Below are positions 16,788 to 28,179 of a stretch of 64,000 bases of DNA, piece after piece. Source of the stretch: Acidobacteriota bacterium (GTDB lineage Bacteria; Acidobacteriota; Terriglobia; Acidiferrales; UBA7541). Under the pieces are notes generated by a model, which was given only the letters and a program-made list of their open reading frames with translations, was not told the origin of the DNA and searched no databases. Every line of letters begins with the position of its first letter. The first letter of the stretch is position 1. Made by a program: the position numbers and the translations under genes. The stretch covers positions 53,007 to 117,006 of the forward strand of contig JACQDE010000079.1 in the NCBI GenBank assembly GCA_016201285.1, given 5' to 3'.

Positions 16788-17477
16788 ATGCGCGACGAGA
16801 TCGTCAGCTACCGCGATATGTGTGACCGGGAGGGCATTCAAACCCTCCAGCGTGGGATGAACTATCGCCTCCGCACCAGCTACTCGGTTGTTCTGATGTC
16901 TCGCCGGTCGAATGCGCCTTACGCAGATCGGATTCTGAAAGATGGCGAGACGATCGAGTACGAAGGACACGACGCACCGCGGAGAGACAGAGCTGCCGAC
17001 CCGAAGTCCTTGGATCAGCCTCGTTTGCTTCCAACGGGAAGGTTCACACAGAACGGTCTTTTTGCTGAAGCAATAGAAGCCTACCAGCGTAATGAACGGG
17101 ACCCAGAGCTTGTCCGCGTTTACGAAAAGCTCTTTAACGGCGTCTGGTCAGACAAAGGACTGTTCGAGCTGATTGACTACAAATTCGTTCAGTCAGGACC
17201 GCGCAAAGTTTTCAAATTCCATTTGCGCGCGACAGAAGACTCGCAACCTCCACTCCCAACGGAGGCGGAAATCGTCCATCGACGCCTTATTCCTTCCGAA
17301 GTGAAGAAGGAAGTCTGGAAGCGCGACAAGGGACGGTCTGTCCTGTGTGGCCAAACCGACCATCTCCATTTTGACCACGACATTCCCTGGTCGAAAGGCG
17401 GCGCGAGCATCACCGCGGCAAACGTAAGACTTCTCTGTGCCCGCCATAACCTTCAGAAGCACGACAACATCGAGTAG
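16788..17477 (+). CDS. HNH endonuclease with N-terminal SRA-like region
   Basis: A 229-residue protein. The C-terminal 70 residues form an HNH nuclease: PSEVKKEVWKRD, then HFDHDIPWSKGG and NVRLLCARHN. The first metal-ligand Cys pair is reduced (a single Cys in VLCGQTD). The N-terminal part (TSYSVVLMSRRSNAPYAD, DGETIEYEGHD) resembles the modified-base-binding SRA/YDG region found with HNH in type IV-like restriction enzymes. It may therefore cut DNA with modified bases. It is a single gene with lower GC than its neighbours and no methylase nearby, consistent with transfer. The nuclease call is strong; the SRA part is tentative. Confidence 0.75.
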   Translation: MRDEIVSYRDMCDREGIQTLQRGMNYRLRTSYSVVLMSRRSNAPYADRILKDGETIEYEGHDAPRRDRAADPKSLDQPRLLPTGRFTQNGLFAEAIEAYQRNERDPELVRVYEKLFNGVWSDKGLFELIDYKFVQSGPRKVFKFHLRATEDSQPPLPTEAEIVHRRLIPSEVKKEVWKRDKGRSVLCGQTDHLHFDHDIPWSKGGASITAANVRLLCARHNLQKHDNIE

Positions 17478-17546
17478 GGAGACAAACGCCAGAGTGAACG
17501 GTGAATCGTTGCGAGGCAGGGTGGCCGGTCGTGGGTGGATGCTGCC

Positions 17547-18383
17547 CTAGGTCTGGCTCTTCCCCTGCGCCATCAGCGCAAAGTGCGCCGCCAGGCGCTC
17601 GGCCAGGTCGAGCAAACGAATCCGCGCGCTCTCTGACCCGCCCAGCCCCGCCGACACTTGCGGAAGTTGCGCCCGTGTCGCATCGGAGAGGAGCGCGAGC
17701 TGCTCCCGCAACCGGCCGAAATCAATCGTCGCGTTGGGGTCGGCCAGCATCTCGCCGATCATTCCCAGCAACCGCAAGATCCGGACAGATTCGCCGGTGT
17801 CGCTGGCGCTGCCGGCCACATCACCCGCCGGTTTCCTTAAATCTTCCGCCGCCGCGACGAGCGGGGTACCCACGCGCGTCTCCTCCGCCTCCGGCTCTTC
17901 GGCGGCGATAAACCGCACTTCGTTCACGTGGATCGTTGCTGTTTCACCGGCGAAGGCAGCCTTCAGTTGTTTGCTCAGCCCTTCCAGCTTGGGACCGGCC
18001 GCCGCGAACACGTGCGCGAACTTCGAAAAGTCCTGCGCCGTGGTGTGCGGCGAAAAGTGGACGCTGGAGATGCCTGACTCTTCGAGCAGTTCGGCAAAGC
18101 TCACCTCGGCCGGCGTTGCGCGCATCGCTTCGCCGTCAACCAGGAGCTTCGAGCCAGCCGCGCTGAGCCGCAGGTCTTCGCCGTGCTGCAAGCAGGAGTA
18201 GAGGTCGTCCCAGGCGGTGCGGAGCTGGGAGCCGCTGCGCGCGTGCTCGACGCCGTACAGCCGGACGGACTTCAGCAGGATATTCAGGCTGCGGAGAAAA
18301 TGGTGCACGGCCGCGAGCTTGGCGCTCTCGGGCGATTTCCCTGCCGGGGCCAGGTTGCGCTCGGTCATGGCAGTCGCCTGCAT
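17547..18383 (-). CDS. hypothetical protein
   Basis: A 278-residue soluble protein I do not recognise. The first 100 residues (FLRSLNILLKSVRLYGVEHARSGSQL) resemble the N-terminal region of acidobacterial and myxobacterial regulatory proteins that often precede HD or GAF domains, but no such domain follows. The middle is acidic (EEPEAEETR) and likely a linker; the C-terminus is helical. ATG codons at 18383 and 18368 are both possible starts. It stands alone on the minus strand, divergent from the CapA-like lipoprotein gene. Confidence 0.6.
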   Translation of the reverse strand: MQATAMTERNLAPAGKSPESAKLAAVHHFLRSLNILLKSVRLYGVEHARSGSQLRTAWDDLYSCLQHGEDLRLSAAGSKLLVDGEAMRATPAEVSFAELLEESGISSVHFSPHTTAQDFSKFAHVFAAAGPKLEGLSKQLKAAFAGETATIHVNEVRFIAAEEPEAEETRVGTPLVAAAEDLRKPAGDVAGSASDTGESVRILRLLGMIGEMLADPNATIDFGRLREQLALLSDATRAQLPQVSAGLGGSESARIRLLDLAERLAAHFALMAQGKSQT

Positions 18384-18586
18384 ATCTGGATCATCGGCCG
18401 CTGGAGGAAACAGGTGAATAGTACGTTAGTGCTATTGCTGTTGCCTCTTTCAACACGCGCGCCAGCCCGGCGCATCCCTCCCCAATCGGGCTGGTTGGCG
18501 CTGGGACCAAACACGGCGCGCAAATTGGCCGGGTCTGCGCTACACTCTCCGCCTTCGGGCCGACGGCCTTGCCCGCTTGCGATTCC

Positions 18587-19603
18587 ATGCGCCTTCCGCT
18601 CTGGATCTTGATCTTTCCGTGCCTGACGGGTTGCCCGCAGGCGCCGCCGCCTCCCGAAGCTTCGGGACCGCAGCCCCCGCCGCGAATCACCGTTGCTGCC
18701 GCCGGAGATATTCTGCTCGCCCGCGCGCTCGGCGAGCGCATGGAGCGCACCGGCGACTACACCCTGCCGTTTGCCGTCATCGCTCCCGAACTTTCCGGCG
18801 CGGATATCGCCTTCGGCAATCTGGAAGGCCCGTTCTGCGAGAAACCGCCCTACACCAAGGAAGGCATGATCTTCCGGGTGCGGCCACGCGCGGTCGAAAG
18901 TCTCGTCCTCGCGGGCTTCGACGTCGTTTCCGTGGCCAACAACCACTTCGGTGACGGCGGCAACGCCTGCATGGAGTTCAGCCTTGCCCGCCTGCGCGAA
19001 GCGAAGATTGCGCCCGTCGGTGCCGGGCTGAGCTACGACGACGCGCACGCGAGCGCCATCCTGTTCCGCCACGGAGTCCGCTTCGCGTTTCTCGGCTACT
19101 CCTACGCGCCGCGCAACGACGCGCCCGGCGCGAAGAACGCGGTCATTGCCGGGCGCGACCCTGCGCAGGTGCGCCGCGACGTCGCCGCCGCCCGCGCCCG
19201 CGCCGACGTGGTGCTTGTCTCGCTCCACGACGGCGCCGAGTACACGCGCGCTGTGGCCCGTGAAACGCAGGAGTTCGCGCGCGCCGCCATTGACGCCGGC
19301 GCCACCGCCGTTTTCGGCCATCACCCGCACGTGCCGCAGCGCGTCGAGCAATACGGCAACGGTTGGATCTTCTACTCGCTGGGGAATTTTGTCTTTTGGC
19401 AGAACGAACCCGCCGCCACGCGCACCGCGCTGCTCGCCCGGCTCACATTCTCAGGCGCAAAGCTCGAAAGGGTTGAAGCACTGCCCGTCGTCATCGAATC
19501 ACCGGGCGTTCCCCGCCTCGCGAACGAGAAGCAAGCCGCACCGATTCTTAAGGCGGTGGGGCTTGCCTCGCCCCGGATCTGGCCTTCGGACCGAATTCCG
19601 TAG
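18587..19603 (+). CDS. CapA-family metallophosphatase-like lipoprotein
   Basis: A 338-residue protein with a lipoprotein signal (MRLPLWILIFPCLTGC; lipobox LTGC) and a proline-rich linker. It then has the CapA/PgsA calcineurin-like fold: ITVAAAGDILLAR, FGNLEGPF, DVVSVANNHFGDGG, VLVSLHDGAEYT, VFGHHPHVPQRVE and IFYSLGNFVFWQ. The Asp, Asn and His residues would bind metals. Related proteins take part in poly-gamma-glutamate or capsule handling, but most lone copies have no proven role. The start at 18587 puts the signal at the N-terminus, upstream codons from 18569 being less likely. It is tethered to a membrane facing the periplasm. Confidence 0.87.
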   Translation: MRLPLWILIFPCLTGCPQAPPPPEASGPQPPPRITVAAAGDILLARALGERMERTGDYTLPFAVIAPELSGADIAFGNLEGPFCEKPPYTKEGMIFRVRPRAVESLVLAGFDVVSVANNHFGDGGNACMEFSLARLREAKIAPVGAGLSYDDAHASAILFRHGVRFAFLGYSYAPRNDAPGAKNAVIAGRDPAQVRRDVAAARARADVVLVSLHDGAEYTRAVARETQEFARAAIDAGATAVFGHHPHVPQRVEQYGNGWIFYSLGNFVFWQNEPAATRTALLARLTFSGAKLERVEALPVVIESPGVPRLANEKQAAPILKAVGLASPRIWPSDRIP

Positions 19604-19630
19604 CGCCCGCCTTTAGGCGGGCATTCTTCT

Positions 19631-20182
19631 CTACGTTTGGACGAGTTCAATCAGGACTTTCTTTCCATCCGGCGTGCTGGCGAGGAAGAAATTGACGCGT
19701 GTCCCGTCCGCACCGGCGCGCGTTTGCGGGTAGATGGGCTGCACGCCAAAGCGTCCGCGGAGGAGTTCCGTAGCGCGGTCCACATCGCGGACGAAGTATT
19801 CCACCTGCTGGATGCCCTCGCCGAATTTCTCCAGAAACTTTGCAATCGCGCCGCTGCCGCCCGGCACGCGCGTGGTCAAAATGTCCAGCCGCGCTTCGCC
19901 CAGATGAAGCTCAAACTCCTGCGCGTCCTGGTCGGGCGGCACGTCGGCCAGCCGTGGCGCGCCCATCACCGCCCGAATCGCCTGAAAATGTTCGGGTGTG
20001 ACCGTCACGCCAACCGTAAGCTCCTGCACGAGCAGCGCAGCAAGCTCCGCGTCGGCCCGCCAGCCCTGCGTCGCTGCGTCGCCGAGCACGCGGCCCGCGC
20101 GATATAGCTCGGCGGCGGCGCGTGCCCGTACGGTGGCGTCGGTGCTGGCGAGGTGCGCGATGGCATCCGCTAATGCGGGCAA
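19631..20182 (-). CDS. VOC/glyoxalase-like protein with HEAT-like N-terminus
   Basis: A 183-residue protein. The C-terminal half (QVEYFVRDVDRATELLRGRFG, then TRVNFFLASTPDGKKVLIELVQ) is a single vicinal-oxygen-chelate module. The N-terminal 60 residues (LADAIAHLASTDATVRARAAAELY) look like one helical HEAT-type hairpin. A TTG start at 20182 is proposed: GGAGGG lies just upstream and the codon begins one base after the terC stop, giving tight translational coupling. The ligand and reaction are unknown; co-expression with terC suggests a metal or stress connection, by inference only. Confidence 0.65.
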   Translation of the reverse strand: MPALADAIAHLASTDATVRARAAAELYRAGRVLGDAATQGWRADAELAALLVQELTVGVTVTPEHFQAIRAVMGAPRLADVPPDQDAQEFELHLGEARLDILTTRVPGGSGAIAKFLEKFGEGIQQVEYFVRDVDRATELLRGRFGVQPIYPQTRAGADGTRVNFFLASTPDGKKVLIELVQT

Positions 20183-20183
20183 T

Positions 20184-21179
20184 TCATCCCTCCGTGGGCC
20201 GATCTTCGGCGGCCTTCGCTTTTTGCAGCGCGCGCTTTTCCGCGTGCGTGACGGCGAGCGACGCCACCACCGCCACCAGCAGCACCATGCCAACGATGCC
20301 CAGCGACCACGCCGTCGAAATGTGCACCCACTTTTCCACCAGCATCTTCACGCCGATGAACATCAGCACAATGGAGAGCCCCGCGCTCAGGTAGCGGAAG
20401 TACGGCAGGATCGCCGCGAGCAGGAAGTACAGCGCGCGCAGGCCGAGGATGGCGAAGACGTTCGAAGAATAGATGATGAACGGGTCTTTCGTGATGGCGA
20501 AGATGGCGGGAATGGAATCAAGCGCGAAAGCCACGTCGGTGGTCTCCACCACCAGCAGCACCAGGAACATCGGCGTGGCCTTCCAGATGCCTTCGTGCCG
20601 CACGAAAAACTTCTGGCCCTCGTATGCCGGCGTGATCGGCAGAAACCTCCGCGCGATCCGCAGGACAGGGTTTTTCTCTGGCTCGATTTCCTCGGGCTTG
20701 TGGAGCAGCATCTTCGCGCCGGTCCAGACGAGGAACGCGCCGAAGACGTAGAGGATCCACTCGAAGCGAGAAATCAGCTCGACGCCCAGCCAGATCATCA
20801 TGCCGCGCATCACCAGCGCCCCCAGGATGCCCCAGAAGAGCACGCGGTGCTGGTAGCGCGGCTCGACGCCGAAATAGCTCAAGAGCACCGCGAAAACGAA
20901 GATGTTGTCGAAGCTGAGCATGCGCTCGATCAGGTAGCCGGTGAAGAACTCAAGCGCCAGCGTCTTGCGCACCGCCAGCGAATCGGCCAGATGCGCCGGG
21001 TTGTACCACCACAGCATGCTGGCGTTGAACGCAAGCGCCAGCACGGTCCACAGCACGCTCCAGAAGATCGCTTCGCGCAGCGAGATCGCCCGCAGGCGCC
21101 GGTGGAACACGCCCAGGTCCAGTGCCAGCAGCACGAAGATAAACAGGTTGAAGAGGACCCACAGCGCCGTCTTGTCCAT
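20184..21179 (-). CDS. TerC-family membrane protein (Alx-like)
   Basis: A 331-residue protein with about nine membrane segments. TerC/Alx hallmarks are visible: ALDLGVFHR in the first helix, LEFFTGYLIERMLSFDNIFVFAVLL with the acidic pair, and VVETTDVAFALDSIPAIFAITKDPFIIYSSNVFAILGLRALYF. The family exports Mn or other divalent metals and is linked to tellurite and alkaline-stress resistance and to metallation of secreted proteins. A VOC-domain gene follows in a coupled arrangement. I see no recognisable yybP-ykoY riboswitch in the roughly 220 bases upstream. Confidence 0.93.
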   Translation of the reverse strand: MDKTALWVLFNLFIFVLLALDLGVFHRRLRAISLREAIFWSVLWTVLALAFNASMLWWYNPAHLADSLAVRKTLALEFFTGYLIERMLSFDNIFVFAVLLSYFGVEPRYQHRVLFWGILGALVMRGMMIWLGVELISRFEWILYVFGAFLVWTGAKMLLHKPEEIEPEKNPVLRIARRFLPITPAYEGQKFFVRHEGIWKATPMFLVLLVVETTDVAFALDSIPAIFAITKDPFIIYSSNVFAILGLRALYFLLAAILPYFRYLSAGLSIVLMFIGVKMLVEKWVHISTAWSLGIVGMVLLVAVVASLAVTHAEKRALQKAKAAEDRPTEG

Positions 21180-21407
21180 TTACGCTGCGCCTCTGCGGTT
21201 TGCGGTTTCGGTCATCGCGCGCCTGCATCGGAGGATGGGGAAGGCGGCCACCGGGACAGTCTATTCACCAGCAGTGGAAATTCAAAGCCCGCGATTTCAA
21301 ATTTCCAATTTCAGATCTGAGGTTCGCGAAAGGTTTACGTGGGGATTGTTCAAGGCCGTCTAAACCGCGGTCCCTGACACCTGCAACCTGACACCTGATC
21401 CCTCGCC

Positions 21408-22322
21408 CTAATCCCTGCCCTTCCTCACCGCATTCACATTGGTGAGCGGCACGCGCGTTACGCGGCCCGCGCGCACGGGCACGGCGACGTCCCACCGCAG
21501 CCGCGCATCGCCCACGGTGGCCTCGCCTTCGATGGTGCTCAGCCAGTAGTCGCCCGCCGGCACGCCGGCGAAGGCGCCGCGGCCTTCGAGGTCGGTCTCT
21601 GTTTTCGCCGCCAGGTAAGTGGTTTCGGCAAGGGCGAGCGCGCGGTCGCGGACGCGGCGTTTGCGCTCTCCTTCCTGCGCCACCCAGCGCGGCCCGGGAT
21701 TGATGTTGGCCAGCTCGACTTCCATGCCGTCACGCGTGTAGGGCTTCTCCTCGATGAACTTGCGCAGGGCCTCGCGGTAATCCTTCTGGGCTTTTTCGTA
21801 GCGCGCGGGGTTTTCGGAGCGGTCTTTGTCGCGCGCCTTGGTGACGGGGAAGCCGAGGGTGGCGTCGCCGGCGTTGCGCGCCATGTACGCTTCGAAGAAC
21901 TCCGGCACCTCGAAAATATCTTTCGTCGTCACGCGTCTGGCGAACTCGTTGCCGCTCAGCTCCACGCTGCGCGTGCGCTTCATCCACGCTTTCAGCTCTT
22001 TGGACACCTGCAGCCCCTCAATGAATTTGTCGAGTTCGGGTTTCGCCTCGCTCTGCTCGGCCTCCTTCTGGATGTCCGCAAAACTTTTCCGCAGCAGCGA
22101 GACCCCCAGGCGCATGACCGGCTCGGCGCGCCCGCCCGTCGGCGTCGCCCGCGCCACAAACTCGACCGTGCCCGCCGGCGCCGCCTGTTGCGCCGCCGCG
22201 GCGCGCAAAGCGGGAATGATCAGCGCCAGCAGAATGAACACGAGGGCCAGGATGAAGAAGCGAACGGCAATCCGCTGTTCCCGAAATCGCATCTCCGCTT
22301 CCATGTTGTTCATGCGTCTCAT
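21408..22322 (-). CDS. hypothetical membrane-anchored exported protein
   Basis: A 304-residue protein with one N-terminal membrane segment (FFILALVFILLALIIPALRAAAA) acting as a signal or anchor, then a charged, helical body. The last 60 residues (LEGRGAFAGVPAGDYWLSTI) look like a small beta domain of the carboxypeptidase-regulatory type, in which a default value is bounded by GVPAGDYWL. I do not recognise the family. It lies between terC and the TonB-like genes on the same strand. Confidence 0.6.
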   Translation of the reverse strand: MRRMNNMEAEMRFREQRIAVRFFILALVFILLALIIPALRAAAAQQAAPAGTVEFVARATPTGGRAEPVMRLGVSLLRKSFADIQKEAEQSEAKPELDKFIEGLQVSKELKAWMKRTRSVELSGNEFARRVTTKDIFEVPEFFEAYMARNAGDATLGFPVTKARDKDRSENPARYEKAQKDYREALRKFIEEKPYTRDGMEVELANINPGPRWVAQEGERKRRVRDRALALAETTYLAAKTETDLEGRGAFAGVPAGDYWLSTIEGEATVGDARLRWDVAVPVRAGRVTRVPLTNVNAVRKGRD

Positions 22323-22357
22323 GGGCTCATCCTAGCAGACTCCCGCCGCCGTCCGGC

Positions 22358-23272
22358 TCACAACAATCGGAAGGTGACCTCAATCAGCACCTCGGTTGGC
22401 ACCGGCTTCCCGCCCGGCCCCAGCGCCGGTTTAAGTCGCCAACTGCGCACAGCTTCGATCGCGCGCTCGTCCAGGCCCATGCCCAACCCGCGTTCCACGC
22501 GGATGTTCGTGACGCGGCCGTCCGTGCCCACGACAATGTGCAGCGTCACTCCGCCTTGCAACTTGGCCTTGCGCGCCTCTTCGGAAAAACTTGGCGTCGG
22601 GCAATATGTACATTCCGGATAGCCCACACCATTCCGTCCGGGACGCTGCGGCCGCCCAGCATCCCCGATGCCCCACTCGCCACCGAATCCAGAGCCTCGC
22701 CCGTTGCCCGGCCCCGCGCCGCCACAACAGCCGCCCCCGAATCCATTGCCCGCCCCGGGCCCCTGCGAATTGGTTTGCGCCTTGGAGAATGGGTCGCCGA
22801 GCAGCTCTGTTGGCGAAACGAGAATCTCCGGCGGCCCGACCAGTGTTGTCTCTGCGGGCAATTTCGGTTGCGGGTTGCGAACAATGGCGGGTGGCGTTTT
22901 CTGCAGCCAGTCGAACAGCGGCAATCCGCCATGCCTGGCAGGATCGCTTTCGCGTGCTCCACCTGTGCCGCCGCCCGTCGGCGGGGTTTTGTTCTCCGCC
23001 ACTTTCACCGTGGGCATGCCCGGAAAAATCAGTTTACCGAAAAACCTGTCGTCCGGCCCTTTTGCTGGCTTGTTCGCCATGCTGTTGAAAACTGGAAATA
23101 GCAACAAGACGGCTGCGAGCAGATGCATAACCAGAGAAAGTTCTTTCGCGCGCAGGCCATCAATGCCGCGTCCCCAACTGCTTACCGCGCTAGCGCCGGC
23201 CAAGAGATTCGGCCAGGCTGGAATGGTCTCCATTGTCTGTGAATGAGGGGAACTGCTGGCTTGCCTCTTCAT
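22358..23272 (-). CDS. TonB-like energy transducer (first paralogue)
   Basis: A 304-residue protein with one N-terminal membrane segment (LSLVMHLLAAVLLLFPVF), a Pro/Gly-rich periplasmic spacer and a C-terminal TonB domain (PSFSEEARKAKLQGGVTLHIVVG, GLGMGLDERAIEAVRSWRLKPAL, VEVTFRLL-like ending). TonB proteins pass proton-motive energy to outer-membrane receptors. Unusual features are a CCGG core in the Gly-rich spacer and a C-x2-C pair (PECTYCP) before the TonB domain, both shared with the next gene. The start at 23272 removes an unlikely basic leader. No exbB or exbD is in the window. Confidence 0.82.
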   Translation of the reverse strand: MKRQASSSPHSQTMETIPAWPNLLAGASAVSSWGRGIDGLRAKELSLVMHLLAAVLLLFPVFNSMANKPAKGPDDRFFGKLIFPGMPTVKVAENKTPPTGGGTGGARESDPARHGGLPLFDWLQKTPPAIVRNPQPKLPAETTLVGPPEILVSPTELLGDPFSKAQTNSQGPGAGNGFGGGCCGGAGPGNGRGSGFGGEWGIGDAGRPQRPGRNGVGYPECTYCPTPSFSEEARKAKLQGGVTLHIVVGTDGRVTNIRVERGLGMGLDERAIEAVRSWRLKPALGPGGKPVPTEVLIEVTFRLL

Positions 23273-23379
23273 CGAACTTGCCTCCAAGCGAATGGCGTTC
23301 CGGCGTGGTCTCTCCACTCAGAGGTGAATAAGTGGCTTCAGGTTGCTTGGGGGATCCAGCGAGGATGCGCAAAAAGCAA

Positions 23380-23408
23380 AAACCGCAGGACGAAAGCTCC
23401 TGCGGTTT
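23380..23408 (-). terminator. intrinsic terminator after the second TonB-like gene
   Basis: An 11-base perfect stem (AAACCGCAGGA with TCCTGCGGTTT) around a 7-base loop. Reading on the minus strand it is followed by a T-rich tail (TTTTTGCTTTTT). It lies 47 bases after the stop at 23455. Confidence 0.8.
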
Positions 23409-23454
23409 CTGAAAACTGGGCGCTAAAAGCTGACCGCTGACGGCTGAACGCTTC

Positions 23455-24660
23455 TTACAGCAAGCGGAAGGTCACCTCGATCGGCACTTCCACTGCCACG
23501 GGCTTGCCGTTGGGCCCGATGGCCGGCTTGAAACGCCAATTCTTTACGGTTTCGATCACACTCTCGTCCAACCCCATGCCAGGCCCCTTCACGAGCCGAA
23601 TGTTGGTTGGACGCCCATCGGGTAGGATGATGAGGAGAAGCACGACCGTACCCATGTATTTTGCTTTTCTGGCCTCTTCTGAGAATTTTGGTTCTGGACA
23701 ATAGGCACATTCCGGTTGTCCCACGCCGCCGCGTCCCGGACGGAACACGCCGCCGCCGATCCCGCCGCCTTCGCCTGGCCCGACGCCGGGGCCGCTGCCA
23801 CTGCCCACGCCGCCGCAGCAGCCGGTGCCGATGCCGCCACCGCCGCCCGGTCCGCCCGAGCCGGTGAGCATCGCCGCCAGCGGGTCGCCGTAGGCGTTGA
23901 TGTTCGGCTGCGGCACGCGAATATCCGGCGGCACCACCACTGTCGGATCGGCGGGCAGCTTGGGATTCAGATTGCGGATCGTCGCCATCGGCGGCGTCAA
24001 CTGCGTCATGGAAAACTTCGGCAGCCGCCCTTTGCTCGGCGCAGTGTTCATGCGTTCGCCGCCGCCACCGCCGCCACCGGCCTTGTCGGCGCCCGGAGGC
24101 AGCTTCGGCAGGTAGGGAGAAATGTCAATGATGCGCACGTCCGCCTTCACCACCGGCGGCGTCGTGGTGTTCTGGATAATCTGGTAAACGAGCGGCATCG
24201 TCAGCAGCAACACGCCCAGCCCGTGCACGGCCAGGGAAAGCACCTGCGCCTTCGAGTAGTTCTCGTCCTTGCTCCAGATGGGCTTCACCGCCACCGGCTT
24301 GCTGGTCACTTTCAGCGGCGGCAGCTTGGGCGGGGCGACCAGGTCGCGGATGTCTTCCCACAGCACGCGGAGGAACGGCTTGTCCTCGACCAGCATGCGC
24401 TGGTCCTTGGGGATGGGCACGTTGCCGCCGCCGTTCAGCCAGTCCCTCAAGTTGTCGGTGAAGCTCCCGCCGAAGCTCGGCGGAGTGAACGGCGCATCGG
24501 CGCCACCGCCGCGGACCTTGACAGGCCGCTCGGTGAGAAACTCTTTCAGGCTGGAGAAGAAACTCTGCGCCCACGGCCGTTCTTCGACGAGGAAGCGGGG
24601 CGTTCGCGGACTGGGGCTCGGCGCTGCCTGAGGTATCCGGTTCGGTGCTGTCTCTGCCAT
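23455..24660 (-). CDS. TonB-like energy transducer (second paralogue)
   Basis: A 401-residue paralogue of the preceding TonB-like protein with a longer cytoplasmic N-terminus (about 150 residues, containing PFLRVLWEDIRDLV). A membrane segment follows (VLSLAVHGLGVLLLTMPLVYQII), then a Gly-rich spacer with CCGG and a C-terminal TonB domain (FSEEARKAKYMGTVVLLLIILPDGRPTNI, MGLDESVIETVKNWRFKPAI). The PECAYCP Cys pair recurs. The very long cytoplasmic region is unusual for TonB and might bind a regulatory partner. It is separated from its paralogue by a strong terminator. The start at 24660 is preferred over 24684. Confidence 0.82.
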   Translation of the reverse strand: MAETAPNRIPQAAPSPSPRTPRFLVEERPWAQSFFSSLKEFLTERPVKVRGGGADAPFTPPSFGGSFTDNLRDWLNGGGNVPIPKDQRMLVEDKPFLRVLWEDIRDLVAPPKLPPLKVTSKPVAVKPIWSKDENYSKAQVLSLAVHGLGVLLLTMPLVYQIIQNTTTPPVVKADVRIIDISPYLPKLPPGADKAGGGGGGGERMNTAPSKGRLPKFSMTQLTPPMATIRNLNPKLPADPTVVVPPDIRVPQPNINAYGDPLAAMLTGSGGPGGGGGIGTGCCGGVGSGSGPGVGPGEGGGIGGGVFRPGRGGVGQPECAYCPEPKFSEEARKAKYMGTVVLLLIILPDGRPTNIRLVKGPGMGLDESVIETVKNWRFKPAIGPNGKPVAVEVPIEVTFRLL

Positions 24661-24854
24661 GGATTCCCGTCTGAGCCCGTGCAAACTTCCAACTGCCGGG
24701 CCTTACACTCTACTTAGATACGGCCCGCGGGAAAAAGTTGTCTGGCACCTCAAAGCTGACATGTGTGCCAAATCATTGTAGCATATGACGTTTCGCTCGA
24801 CGCAAAAGTTTCCCGCTGGCTGGGATGCACCGCAACTCCTTTGGGACACAGGGA

Positions 24855-27661
<2,807 letters not shown>

Positions 27662-27665
<4 letters not shown>

Positions 27666-28177
27666 CTTCGCTTGCAGGTGCGCGCTGGGTCTGGCTGTCG
27701 CTGGCCGTTGTGGCCGCCGACCGCGTCACCAAAATTCTTCTCGACCGTACCACCCGGCCCGGCTTTCTCCGGCCCATTATTCCGGGCTTTCTGAATCTCG
27801 TCCACGCGCGCAACCGGGGCGTGGCCTTCAGCATCTTTGCGGATTCGGATTCGCCGTGGCTGCGCGCGGGACTCATCGCCGTTTCCCTGGCGGCGGTCGT
27901 GCTGCTGGGTTGGTTTCTGTCCACCGGCCGCGCCAGCGCGGGTGCGATGCGCTGGGGCTTCGCGCTGGTGCTTGCCGGCGCTGCGGGCAACGCGATTGAC
28001 CGCATTCTCCACGGCTCCGTGCTGGATTTCGTCGATGTGTACGTCGGGCAGTGGCATTGGCCCGCGTTCAACGTCGCCGATTCGGCCATCACCATCGGCG
28101 CCGCGCTGATTTTCTGGGAAATGTTTTTCGACGGCCGGAAATCCGCGGGCACGTCCGCCGCATCTAGGAAGGCATAG
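27662..28177 (+). CDS. lspA: lipoprotein signal peptidase
   Basis: A 171-residue four-helix inner-membrane aspartyl protease. The catalytic aspartates lie in AGAAGNAIDRILHGSVLDFVDVY and FNVADSAITIG; NLVHARNRGVAFSI is the conserved N-rich segment. It cleaves signal peptides before the lipidated Cys. The ATG at 27662 overlaps the ileS stop (ATGA). The next gene is lgt, which performs the preceding step of lipoprotein maturation, so the pathway pair is co-expressed. Confidence 0.95.
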
Positions 28178-28179
28178 GC

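Noticed and set aside
19998..21320. 440-codon plus-strand open frame opposite terC
   Set aside because: Antisense of terC, His/Gln/Arg-rich, no recognisable fold.
21180..21407. Manganese (yybP-ykoY) riboswitch upstream of terC
   Set aside because: TerC genes often have one, but I could not find the conserved loop sequences in this interval.
24661..24854. T-box or attenuator upstream of ileS
   Set aside because: No T-box core sequence or terminator/antiterminator pair recognised.
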